Origin: Dehalococcoidia bacterium
GTDB lineage: Bacteria; Chloroflexota; Dehalococcoidia; SM23-28-2; RBG-16-64-32
Reading direction: 5' to 3'
Length of the DNA stretch: 15,619 nt
Assembly: GCA_030690405.1 (NCBI GenBank)
Contig: JAUYGU010000091.1
Coordinates: 1-15,619, forward strand
A program made the translations under genes and the position numbers. The first letter of the stretch is position 1, and each line of letters begins with the position of its first letter. Below the pieces are notes generated by a model. That model worked only from the letters and a program-made list of their open reading frames with translations, had not been told where the DNA came from and did no database searches. Below, one piece after another: positions 6,350 through 13,782 of this stretch.

Positions 6350-6412
6350 GCTAACGCGCGCCGGCTGCGCCGCGGCGACGACGAGGCACGTCAACCGGCA
6401 GACCGGCAGCTA

Positions 6413-6421
6413 TGCTAGACT
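6413..6421 (+). promoter_or_regulatory. Extended -10 promoter element for the liv operon
   Basis: TGCTAGACT is an extended -10 (TGn plus TAGACT at 6416-6421). Transcription would start near 6428, about 20 bases before the livG ATG. No good -35 lies 16-18 bases upstream, consistent with a promoter driven by the extended -10. Confidence 0.5.
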
Positions 6422-6447
6422 AGCTCTGCTGGCTTCGGCGTGAGAGT

Positions 6448-7227
6448 ATGCAGGATACCGCTCCCATCCTCGAGGTCGAGGACGTAACCAAGGCCTTCGA
6501 CGGCGTCCGCGCCGTCAATCGCTGCAACCTGTCGGTGAGGCGGGGCACTATCACCGGCCTGATCGGCCCCAACGGCGCCGGAAAGACCACCCTCTTCAAC
6601 CTCATCACCGGCTTTCTCAAGCCCACCGCCGGCCACATCCTCTTTCGCGGCGAGCGCATCGATGGGCTGCCCCCGCATCGCGTATTCCATCGCGGCATCG
6701 TTCGCACCTTCCAGATCCCGCGGGAGCTGAAGACGATGACGATCCTGGAGAACCTGATGCTCGTGCCGCCCAGCCAGGCGGGCGAGCAGATATGGAACCC
6801 CTGGCTGTTCGGGTTTCGCGTCTCGCGGCAGGAGCGCCAGATATATGAGAAGGCGCTGGGCGTCCTGGAGTTCGTGGACCTCATCCACCTGCGCGACGAG
6901 TACGCCGCCAACCTATCGGGCGGCCAGAAGAAGCTCCTGGAGCTGGCCCGCACCCTCATGTGCGATCCCGAGATGATCCTCCTGGACGAGCCCGGTGCCG
7001 GCGTGAACCGCGTGCTCATGCGAAAGCTCGTCGAAAACATAGAGACCCTTCGCCGTGACGCCGGCATCACCTTCTTCGTCATCGAGCACGATATGGACCT
7101 GGTCACTCGTCTCTGCAACCCGGTGATAGTCATGAGCCAGGGCGAGCGGCTGGCCGAAGGCTCCCCCGAGGAGATCAAGCAGGACGAACGCGTGCTGGAG
7201 GCGTACCTGGGAGGCCAGTACCGGTGA
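6448..7227 (+). CDS. livG: Branched-chain amino-acid type ABC transporter ATP-binding protein LivG
   Basis: One of the two cytoplasmic ATPases that power a high-affinity uptake system for branched-chain amino acids or related solutes. The 259-residue product has Walker A GPNGAGKTT (40-48), signature LSGGQ (156-160), Walker B MILLDEP (176-182) and an H-loop in VIEHDMDLV. The LivG-type stretches EPGAGVNRVLM and IVMSQGERLAEGSPEEI are also present, and the length is normal for the subfamily. ATG 6448 is preceded only by a weak gtgagag, about 20 bases after the likely transcription start. Its last codons overlap the GTG of livF (GTGA), so translation is coupled. Exact substrate cannot be read from the ATPase; liv-type systems also import amides, urea or short-chain acids. 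Confidence 0.93.
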   Translation: MQDTAPILEVEDVTKAFDGVRAVNRCNLSVRRGTITGLIGPNGAGKTTLFNLITGFLKPTAGHILFRGERIDGLPPHRVFHRGIVRTFQIPRELKTMTILENLMLVPPSQAGEQIWNPWLFGFRVSRQERQIYEKALGVLEFVDLIHLRDEYAANLSGGQKKLLELARTLMCDPEMILLDEPGAGVNRVLMRKLVENIETLRRDAGITFFVIEHDMDLVTRLCNPVIVMSQGERLAEGSPEEIKQDERVLEAYLGGQYR

Positions 7228-7931
7228 CCGCAGTGCTGCAGGCGCGCGAAGTAGTATCCGGCTACGGCGAGGTGGAGATCCTGCACGGCGTCTCCCTTAC
7301 CCTTAACGAGGGCGAGATCGTGGCCGTCATCGGCCCCAACGGCGCCGGCAAGTCTACGCTGCTCAAGGCGATCTTCGGTCTCGTCCCCGTGCGCGCCGGG
7401 TCCGTGCAGCTCATGGGGCGAGACGTCACCAACCTGAGCCCGGATCGCATCGTGCAGGTTGGCATGTCGTTCGTGCCGCAGACCGATAACGTGTTTCCGA
7501 CCCTGACGATCAACGAAAACCTGGAGATGGGCGCCTTCGTCCGCCGCGACGGTCTGCACGATCGCCTGGAGCGTGTGTACGGACTCTTTCCGGACATCGC
7601 CTCCCGTCGCGGGGAGCGCGCCAGCCGGCTCTCCGGCGGCCAGCGCCAGATGCTCGCGCTGGCCCGCTCCCTCATGCTTGACCCCCAGGTACTGCTGCTG
7701 GACGAACCGTCTGCCAGCCTCTCACCGAAGATGGTAGACTCCATCTTCGAGAAGATCACCGAGATCAACCGGGGCGGCACCGCCATCCTACTTGTGGAGC
7801 AGAACGCGCGGGAGGCTCTCAGCTTCAGCAACCGCGCCTACGTGCTGGCGATGGGCGAGAACCGCTTCGAGGGGGAGGCGAAAGGCATGCTGGACAACAA
7901 AGAAGTGGGCAGGCTCTACCTGGGCGGCTGA
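7224..7931 (+). CDS. livF: Branched-chain amino-acid type ABC transporter ATP-binding protein LivF
   Basis: The second ATPase of the transporter, presumed to pair with LivG. The 235 residues carry Walker A GPNGAGKST (37-45), signature LSGGQ (136-140), Walker B VLLLDEP (156-162), and the LivF-typical SFVPQTDNVFPTLTINENL and LLVEQNAREAL. Start GTG 7224 overlaps the livG stop by four bases and has a good Shine-Dalgarno (gggagg, 7209-7214), which decides the start. A five-base gap separates it from livH. The usual LGLAP after Walker B is ASLSP here, a small variation that does not touch the catalytic residues. Confidence 0.93.
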   Translation: MTAVLQAREVVSGYGEVEILHGVSLTLNEGEIVAVIGPNGAGKSTLLKAIFGLVPVRAGSVQLMGRDVTNLSPDRIVQVGMSFVPQTDNVFPTLTINENLEMGAFVRRDGLHDRLERVYGLFPDIASRRGERASRLSGGQRQMLALARSLMLDPQVLLLDEPSASLSPKMVDSIFEKITEINRGGTAILLVEQNAREALSFSNRAYVLAMGENRFEGEAKGMLDNKEVGRLYLGG

Positions 7932-7936
7932 CGTCT

Positions 7937-9022
7937 ATGATAGTCCTTCCCGGCTGGTTCTCCGAAACGCTGACTCGGGTTCGCGACCGCTTGGCCGGTC
8001 GCGGCGATACGGTGACGGGCATCGTCCTCTGGCTCCTCATCGCCGTCCTCATTGTCTCGTCTGCCGTTGGCTCCACACAGCTGTTCGTGGTGGGCGTCAT
8101 CGTCGGCAGCATACTTGCGCTGGGCGCCCTCGGCCTCACTCTTATCTACGGCGTCCTCAAGTTCGGCAACTTCGCCCACGGCGACATGATGATGCTGGGC
8201 GCCTACATCGCCTTCTTCTTCCTCACCGGTCAGGTCGCTCGCACCGCCAGGGAGGACACACAGCTTCCCTGGGCCCTGGACTCCCTCCCGCATGCCGTGG
8301 ACGGCATCGGCGACCTCACTTTTGGCTACGGCCTGATAATTGCCGCCTTGCTGGCCGCTGCGGTCATGGCTCTCCTTTCCATCGCGCTGGATCGCCTCAT
8401 CTACCGGAGGCTCCGCCGCCGCCACAGCGGCATCGTCATCTTCGCCATCGCCTCCCTGGGAGTGGCGATCGCCATACGCAGCCTGATGTTCATCATCTGG
8501 GGCCCGGACCCGCGCGTGTACGTGTCGGGCATCCACCGCGCTCAGACCTACCCGTTCGGCATCGTCCTTAAGACGGACCAGATCTTCATCTTTGCCGTCG
8601 CCGTGGCGTTGGCTGTCCTGACCTACCTGCTCCTGTTCCACACCAAGTTGGGCAAGGCGATGCGGGCCATAGCCGATAACCCCGATCTAGCCCGCGTGTC
8701 CGGCATCGATACCGAGCAGATCATCCTCTGGACCTGGGCCATCGGCGGCGCCCTGGTGGCGGTGGCCGGCGTGCTGCTGGCTGTGCAGTCACAGATTAAC
8801 CCCCTGCTGGGGTTTGTTCTTCTCCTGCCGCTGTTCGCGGCCACCATCCTTGGCGGCATCGGCAATCCTCTCGGCGCGCTGGCGGGTGCCATGGTCGTCG
8901 GCATCGCTCAGGAGGTGTCGATCGAATTATTCGCGCCGGCCTATAAGCCCGGCGTGGCCTTCCTCATCCTCATCCTCATCCTACTGGTGCGACCTCGCGG
9001 CCTGCTTGGAGCCAAGGTATGA
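7937..9022 (+). CDS. livH: Branched-chain amino-acid type ABC transporter permease LivH
   Basis: An inner-membrane permease with many hydrophobic segments. The family motif FGNFAHGD (76-83) lies after the third hydrophobic stretch, and the LivH-type ATILGGIGNPLGALAGAMVVG sits near the C-terminus. At 361 residues it is longer than the common 290-310. The extra length comes from an N-terminal extension of about 40 residues with its own hydrophobic segment (29-45) and a loop near 96-125 (ARTAREDTQLPWALDSLP). ATG 7937 follows livF by five bases with no strong Shine-Dalgarno, so it probably depends on coupled translation. The last codon overlaps livM (ATGA). Confidence 0.92.
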   Translation: MIVLPGWFSETLTRVRDRLAGRGDTVTGIVLWLLIAVLIVSSAVGSTQLFVVGVIVGSILALGALGLTLIYGVLKFGNFAHGDMMMLGAYIAFFFLTGQVARTAREDTQLPWALDSLPHAVDGIGDLTFGYGLIIAALLAAAVMALLSIALDRLIYRRLRRRHSGIVIFAIASLGVAIAIRSLMFIIWGPDPRVYVSGIHRAQTYPFGIVLKTDQIFIFAVAVALAVLTYLLLFHTKLGKAMRAIADNPDLARVSGIDTEQIILWTWAIGGALVAVAGVLLAVQSQINPLLGFVLLLPLFAATILGGIGNPLGALAGAMVVGIAQEVSIELFAPAYKPGVAFLILILILLVRPRGLLGAKV

Positions 9023-10263
9023 CGGGTATGGACAGGCTAAAAGCACCCTTCGCCGGGCTGCGTGGCGAGAAGCTGATAACCCCCCTGGCCTTCCTGTTCA
9101 TCACCGCCCTCGTCATTCTGATGCCCGCCGAGCGCTCCGGCTGGGACCTTGAGGCCGTCGTCAGTTTCCTGACCTTCTTTGCCACGACTGTGGCGATCTT
9201 CTCCATCTTTACCCTGGGCCTGAACGTCCAGTGGGGGTACACCGGCGTGTTCAACTTCGGCATCGCGGGCTTCTTCCTCGTGGGTTCGTTCACCGCCGCC
9301 ATCTTCACGAAGGGCGCGCCGCCGCCGCCCGATCCTGTCACCGGGCAGCCCTACGTCGAATACATTGGAGGGTTCGGCGACGAGTTGGACTTCCTCCCCT
9401 TCCTGGATAGCGGAGAGTGGTTGCCATTCATCGTCGGGACGGCCGCGGCTGCCCTGATGTGCGGCCTCCTGGCCCTCCTCCTCTCCATCCCCACCCTGCG
9501 GCTGCGGGAGGACTATCTCGCCATCGCCACCATCGGCATAGCGGAACTGCTCCGCAACATCGCGCTCCAGGAACAGGGGTTGGTGAACGGCCCCCGCGGG
9601 CTCCTGGGCATCCCCAGCCCCCTCTCCGGCCTGTTCGAGCCCGCGGACTACAAGTATGTCTACCTGCTTATCGTCGTGGCCGTGCTCATCGTCGTCTATA
9701 TCGCCGTGGAGAGGGGGATCCGTTCCCCGTGGGGGCGCGTTCTCAGGGCCCTGCGCGAAGATGAGCTGGCCACCGCCGCCAGCGGCAAGAACGTCTTCGC
9801 CTTCAAGATGCAGGCCTTCGTCTTCGGCGCGATGATCATGGGGGTAGGTGGGGCACTGTACGCCTACCAGCTTCGCGCCATCTCCCCGGAAGGCTTCTCT
9901 CACTTCTTCTCCACCTTCCTGTTTTGGGTGATGCTAATCGTAGGGGGGAGCGGCAACAACCGGGGGGCCATCCTGGGCGCTTACATCGTCTGGGGCATAT
10001 GGATCATCAGCCTTCAGCTGCAGGGGTACACCCCTCAGCATCCGGGTCCGCTGGGATTTGCGATTCCCGACATCCTCCAGAGCCGCATCTTCTTCATGCG
10101 CGATTTCCTGATCGGCGCCCTCATCGTCATCGTCCTGCTCCTGCGGCCGCAGGGGCTGCTTCCAGAGGAGCGGCGGGTCTCCATCTGGGTGGAGAGACAG
10201 GCGAGGCGCCTCCGCGGTGCCCGACCGATGCCGGAAGGGGGGGACGAGACTCCCCCCGAGTGA
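9019..10263 (+). CDS. livM: Branched-chain amino-acid type ABC transporter permease LivM
   Basis: The second permease, forming the membrane channel with LivH. Family features are LGLNVQWGYTGVFNFGIAGF (from about residue 65), LREDYLAIATIGIAELLRNI, LRALREDELATAASGKNVFA and the C-terminal VLLLRPQGLLPEE. The protein has 414 residues, at the long end for the family, with a Pro-rich loop near residues 97-110 (GAPPPPDPVTGQP) and a hydrophilic tail of about 35 residues. ATG 9019 overlaps the livH stop; a second ATG at 9028 is possible. The gene ends the operon and is followed within 17 bases by a hairpin. Confidence 0.92.
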   Translation: MTGMDRLKAPFAGLRGEKLITPLAFLFITALVILMPAERSGWDLEAVVSFLTFFATTVAIFSIFTLGLNVQWGYTGVFNFGIAGFFLVGSFTAAIFTKGAPPPPDPVTGQPYVEYIGGFGDELDFLPFLDSGEWLPFIVGTAAAALMCGLLALLLSIPTLRLREDYLAIATIGIAELLRNIALQEQGLVNGPRGLLGIPSPLSGLFEPADYKYVYLLIVVAVLIVVYIAVERGIRSPWGRVLRALREDELATAASGKNVFAFKMQAFVFGAMIMGVGGALYAYQLRAISPEGFSHFFSTFLFWVMLIVGGSGNNRGAILGAYIVWGIWIISLQLQGYTPQHPGPLGFAIPDILQSRIFFMRDFLIGALIVIVLLLRPQGLLPEERRVSIWVERQARRLRGARPMPEGGDETPPE

Positions 10264-10279
10264 GGCGTTCAGACGATGA

Positions 10280-10306
10280 AGCGGGGCCCGCTATGCGGGC
10301 CCCGCT
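10280..10306. terminator. Shared terminator between convergent livM and solute receptor
   Basis: agcggggcccg (10280-10290) pairs with cgggccccgct (10296-10306), and the c-g closing the loop extends the stem to 12 bp. It sits in the 63-base gap between convergent genes and can serve both. The T-tract after it is poor (cctctacc), so termination may be incomplete or factor-assisted. Confidence 0.65.
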
Positions 10307-10326
10307 CCTCTACCTGGTCGCGATGG

Positions 10327-11757
10327 TTAGGCGATGATCTGTCGGGCGTGGTCCAGGACCGGGTCGATCTGCAGCACGATGGCCGGCAGCGCGTGGTCAA
10401 GGATGGGGTCTATGCGCATGGTGCCGGCCGCCGGGAGCTCCTCAATCGTGTCGGCTGCCAGGTCCACTTTGTAGGTCCTCTCGGTGACGAAGTTCTTGGC
10501 GGCCGCGTCGACGCTCCAGACGTCGATGGCGCCGAGAAGAGGGTCACCGGCGTCGTCGAACTCGACGGAACCGGCCGCGCCATCGTAGTCGATATCCTCG
10601 CCCTTGCCTGCGGCCTCCAAGGCCGCGGCGATCCCTTCAGGGGGCGCAGCGACTTTGGTCCCCGGCGCGTTGCCTATGTCCCTGAGGGCGTCACGGATGG
10701 CAGTGGGATCGACGGAGCCGGCCTTCTCTGCCGCCAGGGCGATGGCTATCACCGCGTCGTAGGCCTCACGCACAAACGGACTCGTGAACAGGGACCCGTA
10801 CTCGGCCGTGTAGAGGTCTTCGAACTTGCTGGTGAAGTCGGACGGTGGCAGCGCTCCCGGGGAGGTGCCCATCAGGCCGTCGAATTGCGCCCACCCCAAC
10901 TGCTCGAACATCTTGGCGTCCCTGGTGCCGTCCACGAACACGAACTTGTCGATGAGGTTGTTTTCCAGCGCCTCTTTCAGGTAGACGTACGCCTGCCCCT
11001 TCGGGAAGCTGATGGCCACCAGCGCCTCGGGGTCGTCGGCCACGCACTGGTTGAGCTCCGACAGGTAGGTCGTGGCCGCCGTTTGGTCAGCGTGGGACAC
11101 CTGGGCCGACACCGTTCCGCCGGCGGCCTCGAACGCCGTGGCAAAGTTCTCGCTAAGCCCCAGACCGTAGGCGTTGTTGACGTACATGGTGCAGACCTTG
11201 GTGTACCCCAGATCCTCCACCAGCTTCGCTAGGACCTGGCCCTGGGCCGCGTCCGAGATGGGAACGCGGAACAGGTAGTCATCGTCGTTGGCCGCGGTCA
11301 GGGCGGGCGAGGTGGAGGCGTGGGTGACCTGGAGGATCTTCTTCGGTCCCGTCACTCCCTCGGCCACGGCCAGGGTGACGCCGCTGGCCAGCGAGCCGAC
11401 TAAGGCGTGGACCTTCTCGATGTCCACCAGGCGGGTCGCCTCGGCAACGCCTATATCCTTGTCGGTGCCGCTATCGCCCCTCACAATTTCTACGGGATCG
11501 CCGAGGACGCCGCCGGCGTCGTTGATATGCTTGACCGCCAGCTTGATCGCGTTCTCTTCGTCGGGCCCGAACGGGGCCAGGGCGCCCGTGAAGTCCAACA
11601 GGTATCCGATCTTTAGGGGTCCCTCCACCCCGGGGGCTGCCGTCGGCGTCGTCCCCTCCTTCTTGTCATCCTTGCAGGCGGCGAACGCGATCAGGCCTAT
11701 GATCATTACCGCTGCTGTTAACAAGAGCCATTTTTGGCGCCCCAGCCACTGTGGCAT
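10327..11757 (-). CDS. livK: Solute-binding lipoprotein of the liv-type ABC transporter
   Basis: The 476-residue periplasmic-type binding protein (peripla_BP_6 class) captures the amino acid and delivers it to LivHM. It has a lipoprotein signal: hydrophobic core about 11-27 and lipobox FAAC with Cys 28, then a flexible Thr/Pro linker. The mature domain shows KIGYLLDFTGALAPFGPD, INDAGGVLGDPVEIVRGDSG and YVNNAYGLGLSENF, typical of the family. Start ATG 11757 is fixed by a strong Shine-Dalgarno (AAAGGAGG, 11771-11764, six bases away). It is convergent with its transporter genes and has its own strong promoter, which would let the receptor be made in excess. The last 29 residues are a tandem duplication (RIDPILDHA / QIDPVLDHA) not expected in this fold. 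Substrate identity is uncertain. Confidence 0.92.
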   Translation of the reverse strand: MPQWLGRQKWLLLTAAVMIIGLIAFAACKDDKKEGTTPTAAPGVEGPLKIGYLLDFTGALAPFGPDEENAIKLAVKHINDAGGVLGDPVEIVRGDSGTDKDIGVAEATRLVDIEKVHALVGSLASGVTLAVAEGVTGPKKILQVTHASTSPALTAANDDDYLFRVPISDAAQGQVLAKLVEDLGYTKVCTMYVNNAYGLGLSENFATAFEAAGGTVSAQVSHADQTAATTYLSELNQCVADDPEALVAISFPKGQAYVYLKEALENNLIDKFVFVDGTRDAKMFEQLGWAQFDGLMGTSPGALPPSDFTSKFEDLYTAEYGSLFTSPFVREAYDAVIAIALAAEKAGSVDPTAIRDALRDIGNAPGTKVAAPPEGIAAALEAAGKGEDIDYDGAAGSVEFDDAGDPLLGAIDVWSVDAAAKNFVTERTYKVDLAADTIEELPAAGTMRIDPILDHALPAIVLQIDPVLDHARQIIA

Positions 11758-11810
11758 GGTTTGCCTCCTTTCGCTTTAAGGGAGTCTTCCCCTGTGCAAA
11801 TCTGACCGAT

Positions 11811-11839
11811 AGCTTACCCAGTCCCGCTCCCATCGTCAA
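11811..11839 (-). promoter_or_regulatory. Sigma-70-type promoter of the solute-receptor gene
   Basis: Minus strand: TTGACG (11839-11834), a 17-base spacer, then TAAGCT (11816-11811). Both hexamers are close to consensus and the spacing is optimal. Transcription would start near 11804, giving a leader of about 45 bases with a strong Shine-Dalgarno. Confidence 0.7.
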
Positions 11840-11840
11840 G

Positions 11841-11888
11841 CAAATACCGACAATAAATTTATCGATTACTTGACAAAGCGATTATCAT
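11841..11888. promoter_or_regulatory. AT-rich island with palindrome and direct repeats upstream of the receptor promoter
   Basis: This is one of the few AT-rich patches in the window. It contains the perfect palindrome ATAAATTTAT (11853-11862) and two direct copies of CGATTA (11863-11868 and 11879-11884), 16 bases apart. It lies just upstream of the receptor -35, where an UP element or regulator site would act. A plus-strand TTGACA (11870-11875) is also present but has no good -10 at the right distance. Confidence 0.4.
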
Positions 11889-11960
11889 CTCCCCATTTGC
11901 CCCTAGCTCCCGCCTGTCCTACCCTACCAACGGGCTACCTGAGTCCCTGGAGAGATGCCA

Positions 11961-12902
11961 ATGCAGAGCACGCGCCCGCTCCTCCGTCTCGGCTGCCCTG
12001 TCCGCTTCCGCGACCGCTGGCAGGGGCGTTTGGCGGCTTTCGAGATCGATGAAGGCTGGCGCGTCCTCAACGTCGTCGTCTCCCGCGGCCTGTTCCGGCC
12101 GGTCGAAGTCCGGCTCCCCTTCTCCATCGCCGATGCCTGGGACGACGGCGCGCTCTCTCTGGACTGCACGAGCGACCAGGCGTTCGGCCGCGAACTGCCG
12201 CCCGTAGCCGCGCCCGCGATGCCCATCTCCGCCCGCACTCCCGTCTCGGCGGCGGAGGTCCGGCTGGCGGGGGCGCTTGTTGAGCGTTCGTCGCGGCTGG
12301 TCAGCCGCCTGCTCCTGGCCGCCGGTATGCTGGCCCGTCACACGCGCGCCGTCGATGTGCGGGAAGTCACCCTGGAGAGGGGCGCGGTGCATCTGGCCGC
12401 TCAGCTGGACACCCTGCCGCTCTACCGGCCGGACCCGGAGCTGCTTCAGGCGCTGCGCGACGCCATCGCCGTGCATCCGCACCTCACCGCCGACGACCGC
12501 CGCGCCGTCGCCGTGGACGCAGCCGATGGTGTGGCCCACCTCTCCGGCAACGTGCGCACGCCCCAGGCGGAGCTCGCCGTACGCGAGGCGGCTGCCTCCG
12601 TTCCCGGCGTCAGCGAGGTGCGGAGCGCCGTCGTGGACGACCACGCGCTGGAGACGGCGGTCGGTCGCGCCCTGGACGCGGCGGGGATGTTCCGCTACGG
12701 GCGGCTCTACGTGCGGGCGGCCCTGGGTGAGGTGTCGCTGGGGGGCTACATCACGACGGCCGGCGTCGCCCGCGATATCGTGAAGGCGGCCGCGGCGGTC
12801 CCCGGCGTACGCTCCGTCGCCGACCGGATGGAAGTCGCACCGGCGGCCACGGCTTCGGAGAGCGGGCCGGTCACGGCCGCGGCGAGCGCGACCGAGGCCT
12901 AG
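11961..12902 (+). CDS. PRC-barrel-like / BON-domain protein
   Basis: A cytoplasmic-looking protein of 313 residues from ATG 11961; there is no signal peptide or membrane span. GGAGAG at 11949-11954 is six bases before this ATG, which favours it over ATG 11955. The N-terminal ~75 residues (LLRLGCPVRFRDRWQGRLAAF, then VLNVVVSRGLF and VRLPFS) resemble a PRC-barrel. Two BON-type modules follow. The first is about residues 165-228: LLQALRDAIAVHPHLTADDR, then VDAADGVAHLSGNVRTPQAE and VPGVSEVRSAVV. The second is about 229-292: LETAVGRALDAAG, then VSLGGYITTAGVARDI and VPGVRSVADRM. A middle stretch (VEVRLAGALVE region) may be a divergent BON. BON domains bind membranes or lipids and often occur in stress-related proteins; the role here is unknown. 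The tail is Ala/Thr-rich. Confidence 0.82.
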   Translation: MQSTRPLLRLGCPVRFRDRWQGRLAAFEIDEGWRVLNVVVSRGLFRPVEVRLPFSIADAWDDGALSLDCTSDQAFGRELPPVAAPAMPISARTPVSAAEVRLAGALVERSSRLVSRLLLAAGMLARHTRAVDVREVTLERGAVHLAAQLDTLPLYRPDPELLQALRDAIAVHPHLTADDRRAVAVDAADGVAHLSGNVRTPQAELAVREAAASVPGVSEVRSAVVDDHALETAVGRALDAAGMFRYGRLYVRAALGEVSLGGYITTAGVARDIVKAAAAVPGVRSVADRMEVAPAATASESGPVTAAASATEA

Positions 12903-12906
12903 CCGT

Positions 12907-12925
12907 CGGCGCCTAGCGGGCGCCG
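12907..12925 (+). terminator. Short GC hairpin after the BON-domain gene
   Basis: A 7-bp stem (cggcgcc 12907-12913 with ggcgccg 12919-12925) around loop tagcg begins five bases after the stop. There is no U-tract, so this is a weak terminator candidate. Confidence 0.35.
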
Positions 12926-12977
12926 TGCCAGACGCCCATGTGGTTGCGTACCGCCTGGGCTGTCAATCTAATCTACG

Positions 12978-12986
12978 TGATATGAT
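12978..12986 (+). promoter_or_regulatory. Extended -10 promoter of the M50 protease gene
   Basis: TGATATGAT is an extended -10 with a near-consensus TATGAT (12981-12986). A -35-like CTGTCA lies at 12960-12965, only 15 bases away. Transcription would start at about 12992-12994, downstream of ATG 12989 and about 8 bases before ATG 13001. Confidence 0.6.
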
Positions 12987-13000
12987 GAATGGGAACACGG

Positions 13001-13738
13001 ATGATCTTCGTCTATCTAGACCTTCTCAAAATCGATCCTCTCGCCGCGGTCGTCCTGTTCGGCGCCCTCTCCAGCGCCCTTGTAGCAGGCATCTCCTTCC
13101 ACGAGTTCTCCCACGCCTACGTCGCCGATCTCTTGGGCGACGGCCGTCCCCGCAGCCGCGGCCGCGTAACCCTGAACCCACTGGCTCACCTGGACCCGGC
13201 CGGAACCATCCTCCTGTTCGTGGTCGGATTCGGTTGGGGCAAGCCGGTGCCGGTGAACCCGGACGCCTCGCGCAACCCGAAGGCGGCCCTCGCCCTCGTC
13301 GCCGGCGCCGGCCCGCTCTCCAACTTCGCTGTCGCCGCTGTCGCTGGCCTCCCCCTCAAGCTCGGGCTTGTGCCCTGGCTGCCGCCCTTTAACGTCAACG
13401 TCATCGACAGCCTCATCCGCGGCGGCTGGAGCGCCGATGATTATCTGGGCCTCTACCTCAGCGCCATCGTCCTCATCAGCATCATCCTGGGCGTCTTCAA
13501 CCTCATCCCGATCGCTCCCCTGGACGGCCACCGTGTCGTTCCCGCCTTCCTCACCGACGCTGCCGCCAACGACTACATGCGCTTCCAGTCCCGCTACGGC
13601 TTCGCCATCCTCATCGTCCTCATCGCCCTGCCGTTCCTCACCGGCGGTCAGTTCGGCATCCTCTTCGAGGCGATGAGCCCCATCATCAACGCCCTCGCGG
13701 GGCTCTTCGCCGGTGCCCACGGGCCCGTATTCGGTTAG
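13001..13738 (+). CDS. M50-family (site-2 type) membrane metalloprotease
   Basis: An intramembrane zinc protease of 245 residues. The metal motif HEFSH (34-38) lies in a hydrophobic segment, and the third ligand motif NLIPIAPLDG (Asp 175) is in a later one; both are the hallmark of M50 enzymes. It has about five or six hydrophobic segments and no PDZ domain, matching the compact YwhC/Rv-type subgroup. ATG 13001 is preferred over ATG 12989 because the -10 element at 12981-12986 puts transcription start between them and because family members begin with a few residues before the first helix (MIFVYLDLLKIDPL). The leader would be about 8 bases. Substrate is unknown; regulated proteolysis is one possibility, but no link to the ECF factor is shown. 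Confidence 0.88.
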   Translation: MIFVYLDLLKIDPLAAVVLFGALSSALVAGISFHEFSHAYVADLLGDGRPRSRGRVTLNPLAHLDPAGTILLFVVGFGWGKPVPVNPDASRNPKAALALVAGAGPLSNFAVAAVAGLPLKLGLVPWLPPFNVNVIDSLIRGGWSADDYLGLYLSAIVLISIILGVFNLIPIAPLDGHRVVPAFLTDAAANDYMRFQSRYGFAILIVLIALPFLTGGQFGILFEAMSPIINALAGLFAGAHGPVFG

Positions 13739-13764
13739 CGGCGCTTTTCGCGCAACGCGACCCG

Positions 13765-13773
13765 TGCTAAGCT
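13765..13773 (+). promoter_or_regulatory. Extended -10 promoter of the tyrA-aroA operon
   Basis: TGCTAAGCT (TGn plus TAAGCT 13768-13773) is an extended -10. A weak -35-like TTTTCG (13745-13750) lies 17 bases upstream. The predicted transcription start near 13780 is only about three bases before the GTG, so the mRNA would be essentially leaderless. Confidence 0.55.
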
Positions 13774-13782
13774 CTTGACGCT

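Noticed and set aside
5288..6394. Minus-strand frame of 368 codons spanning deacetylase and epimerase
   Set aside because: It lies in the wrong frame for both genes, is Arg-rich and has no motif.
6420..7559. Minus-strand frame of 379 codons under livG/livF
   Set aside because: It is a shadow of two ATPases with all catalytic motifs on the plus strand.
11870..11899. Plus-strand promoter TTGACA for the BON gene
   Set aside because: No acceptable -10 is found 16-18 bases downstream; kept only as part of the AT-rich island.
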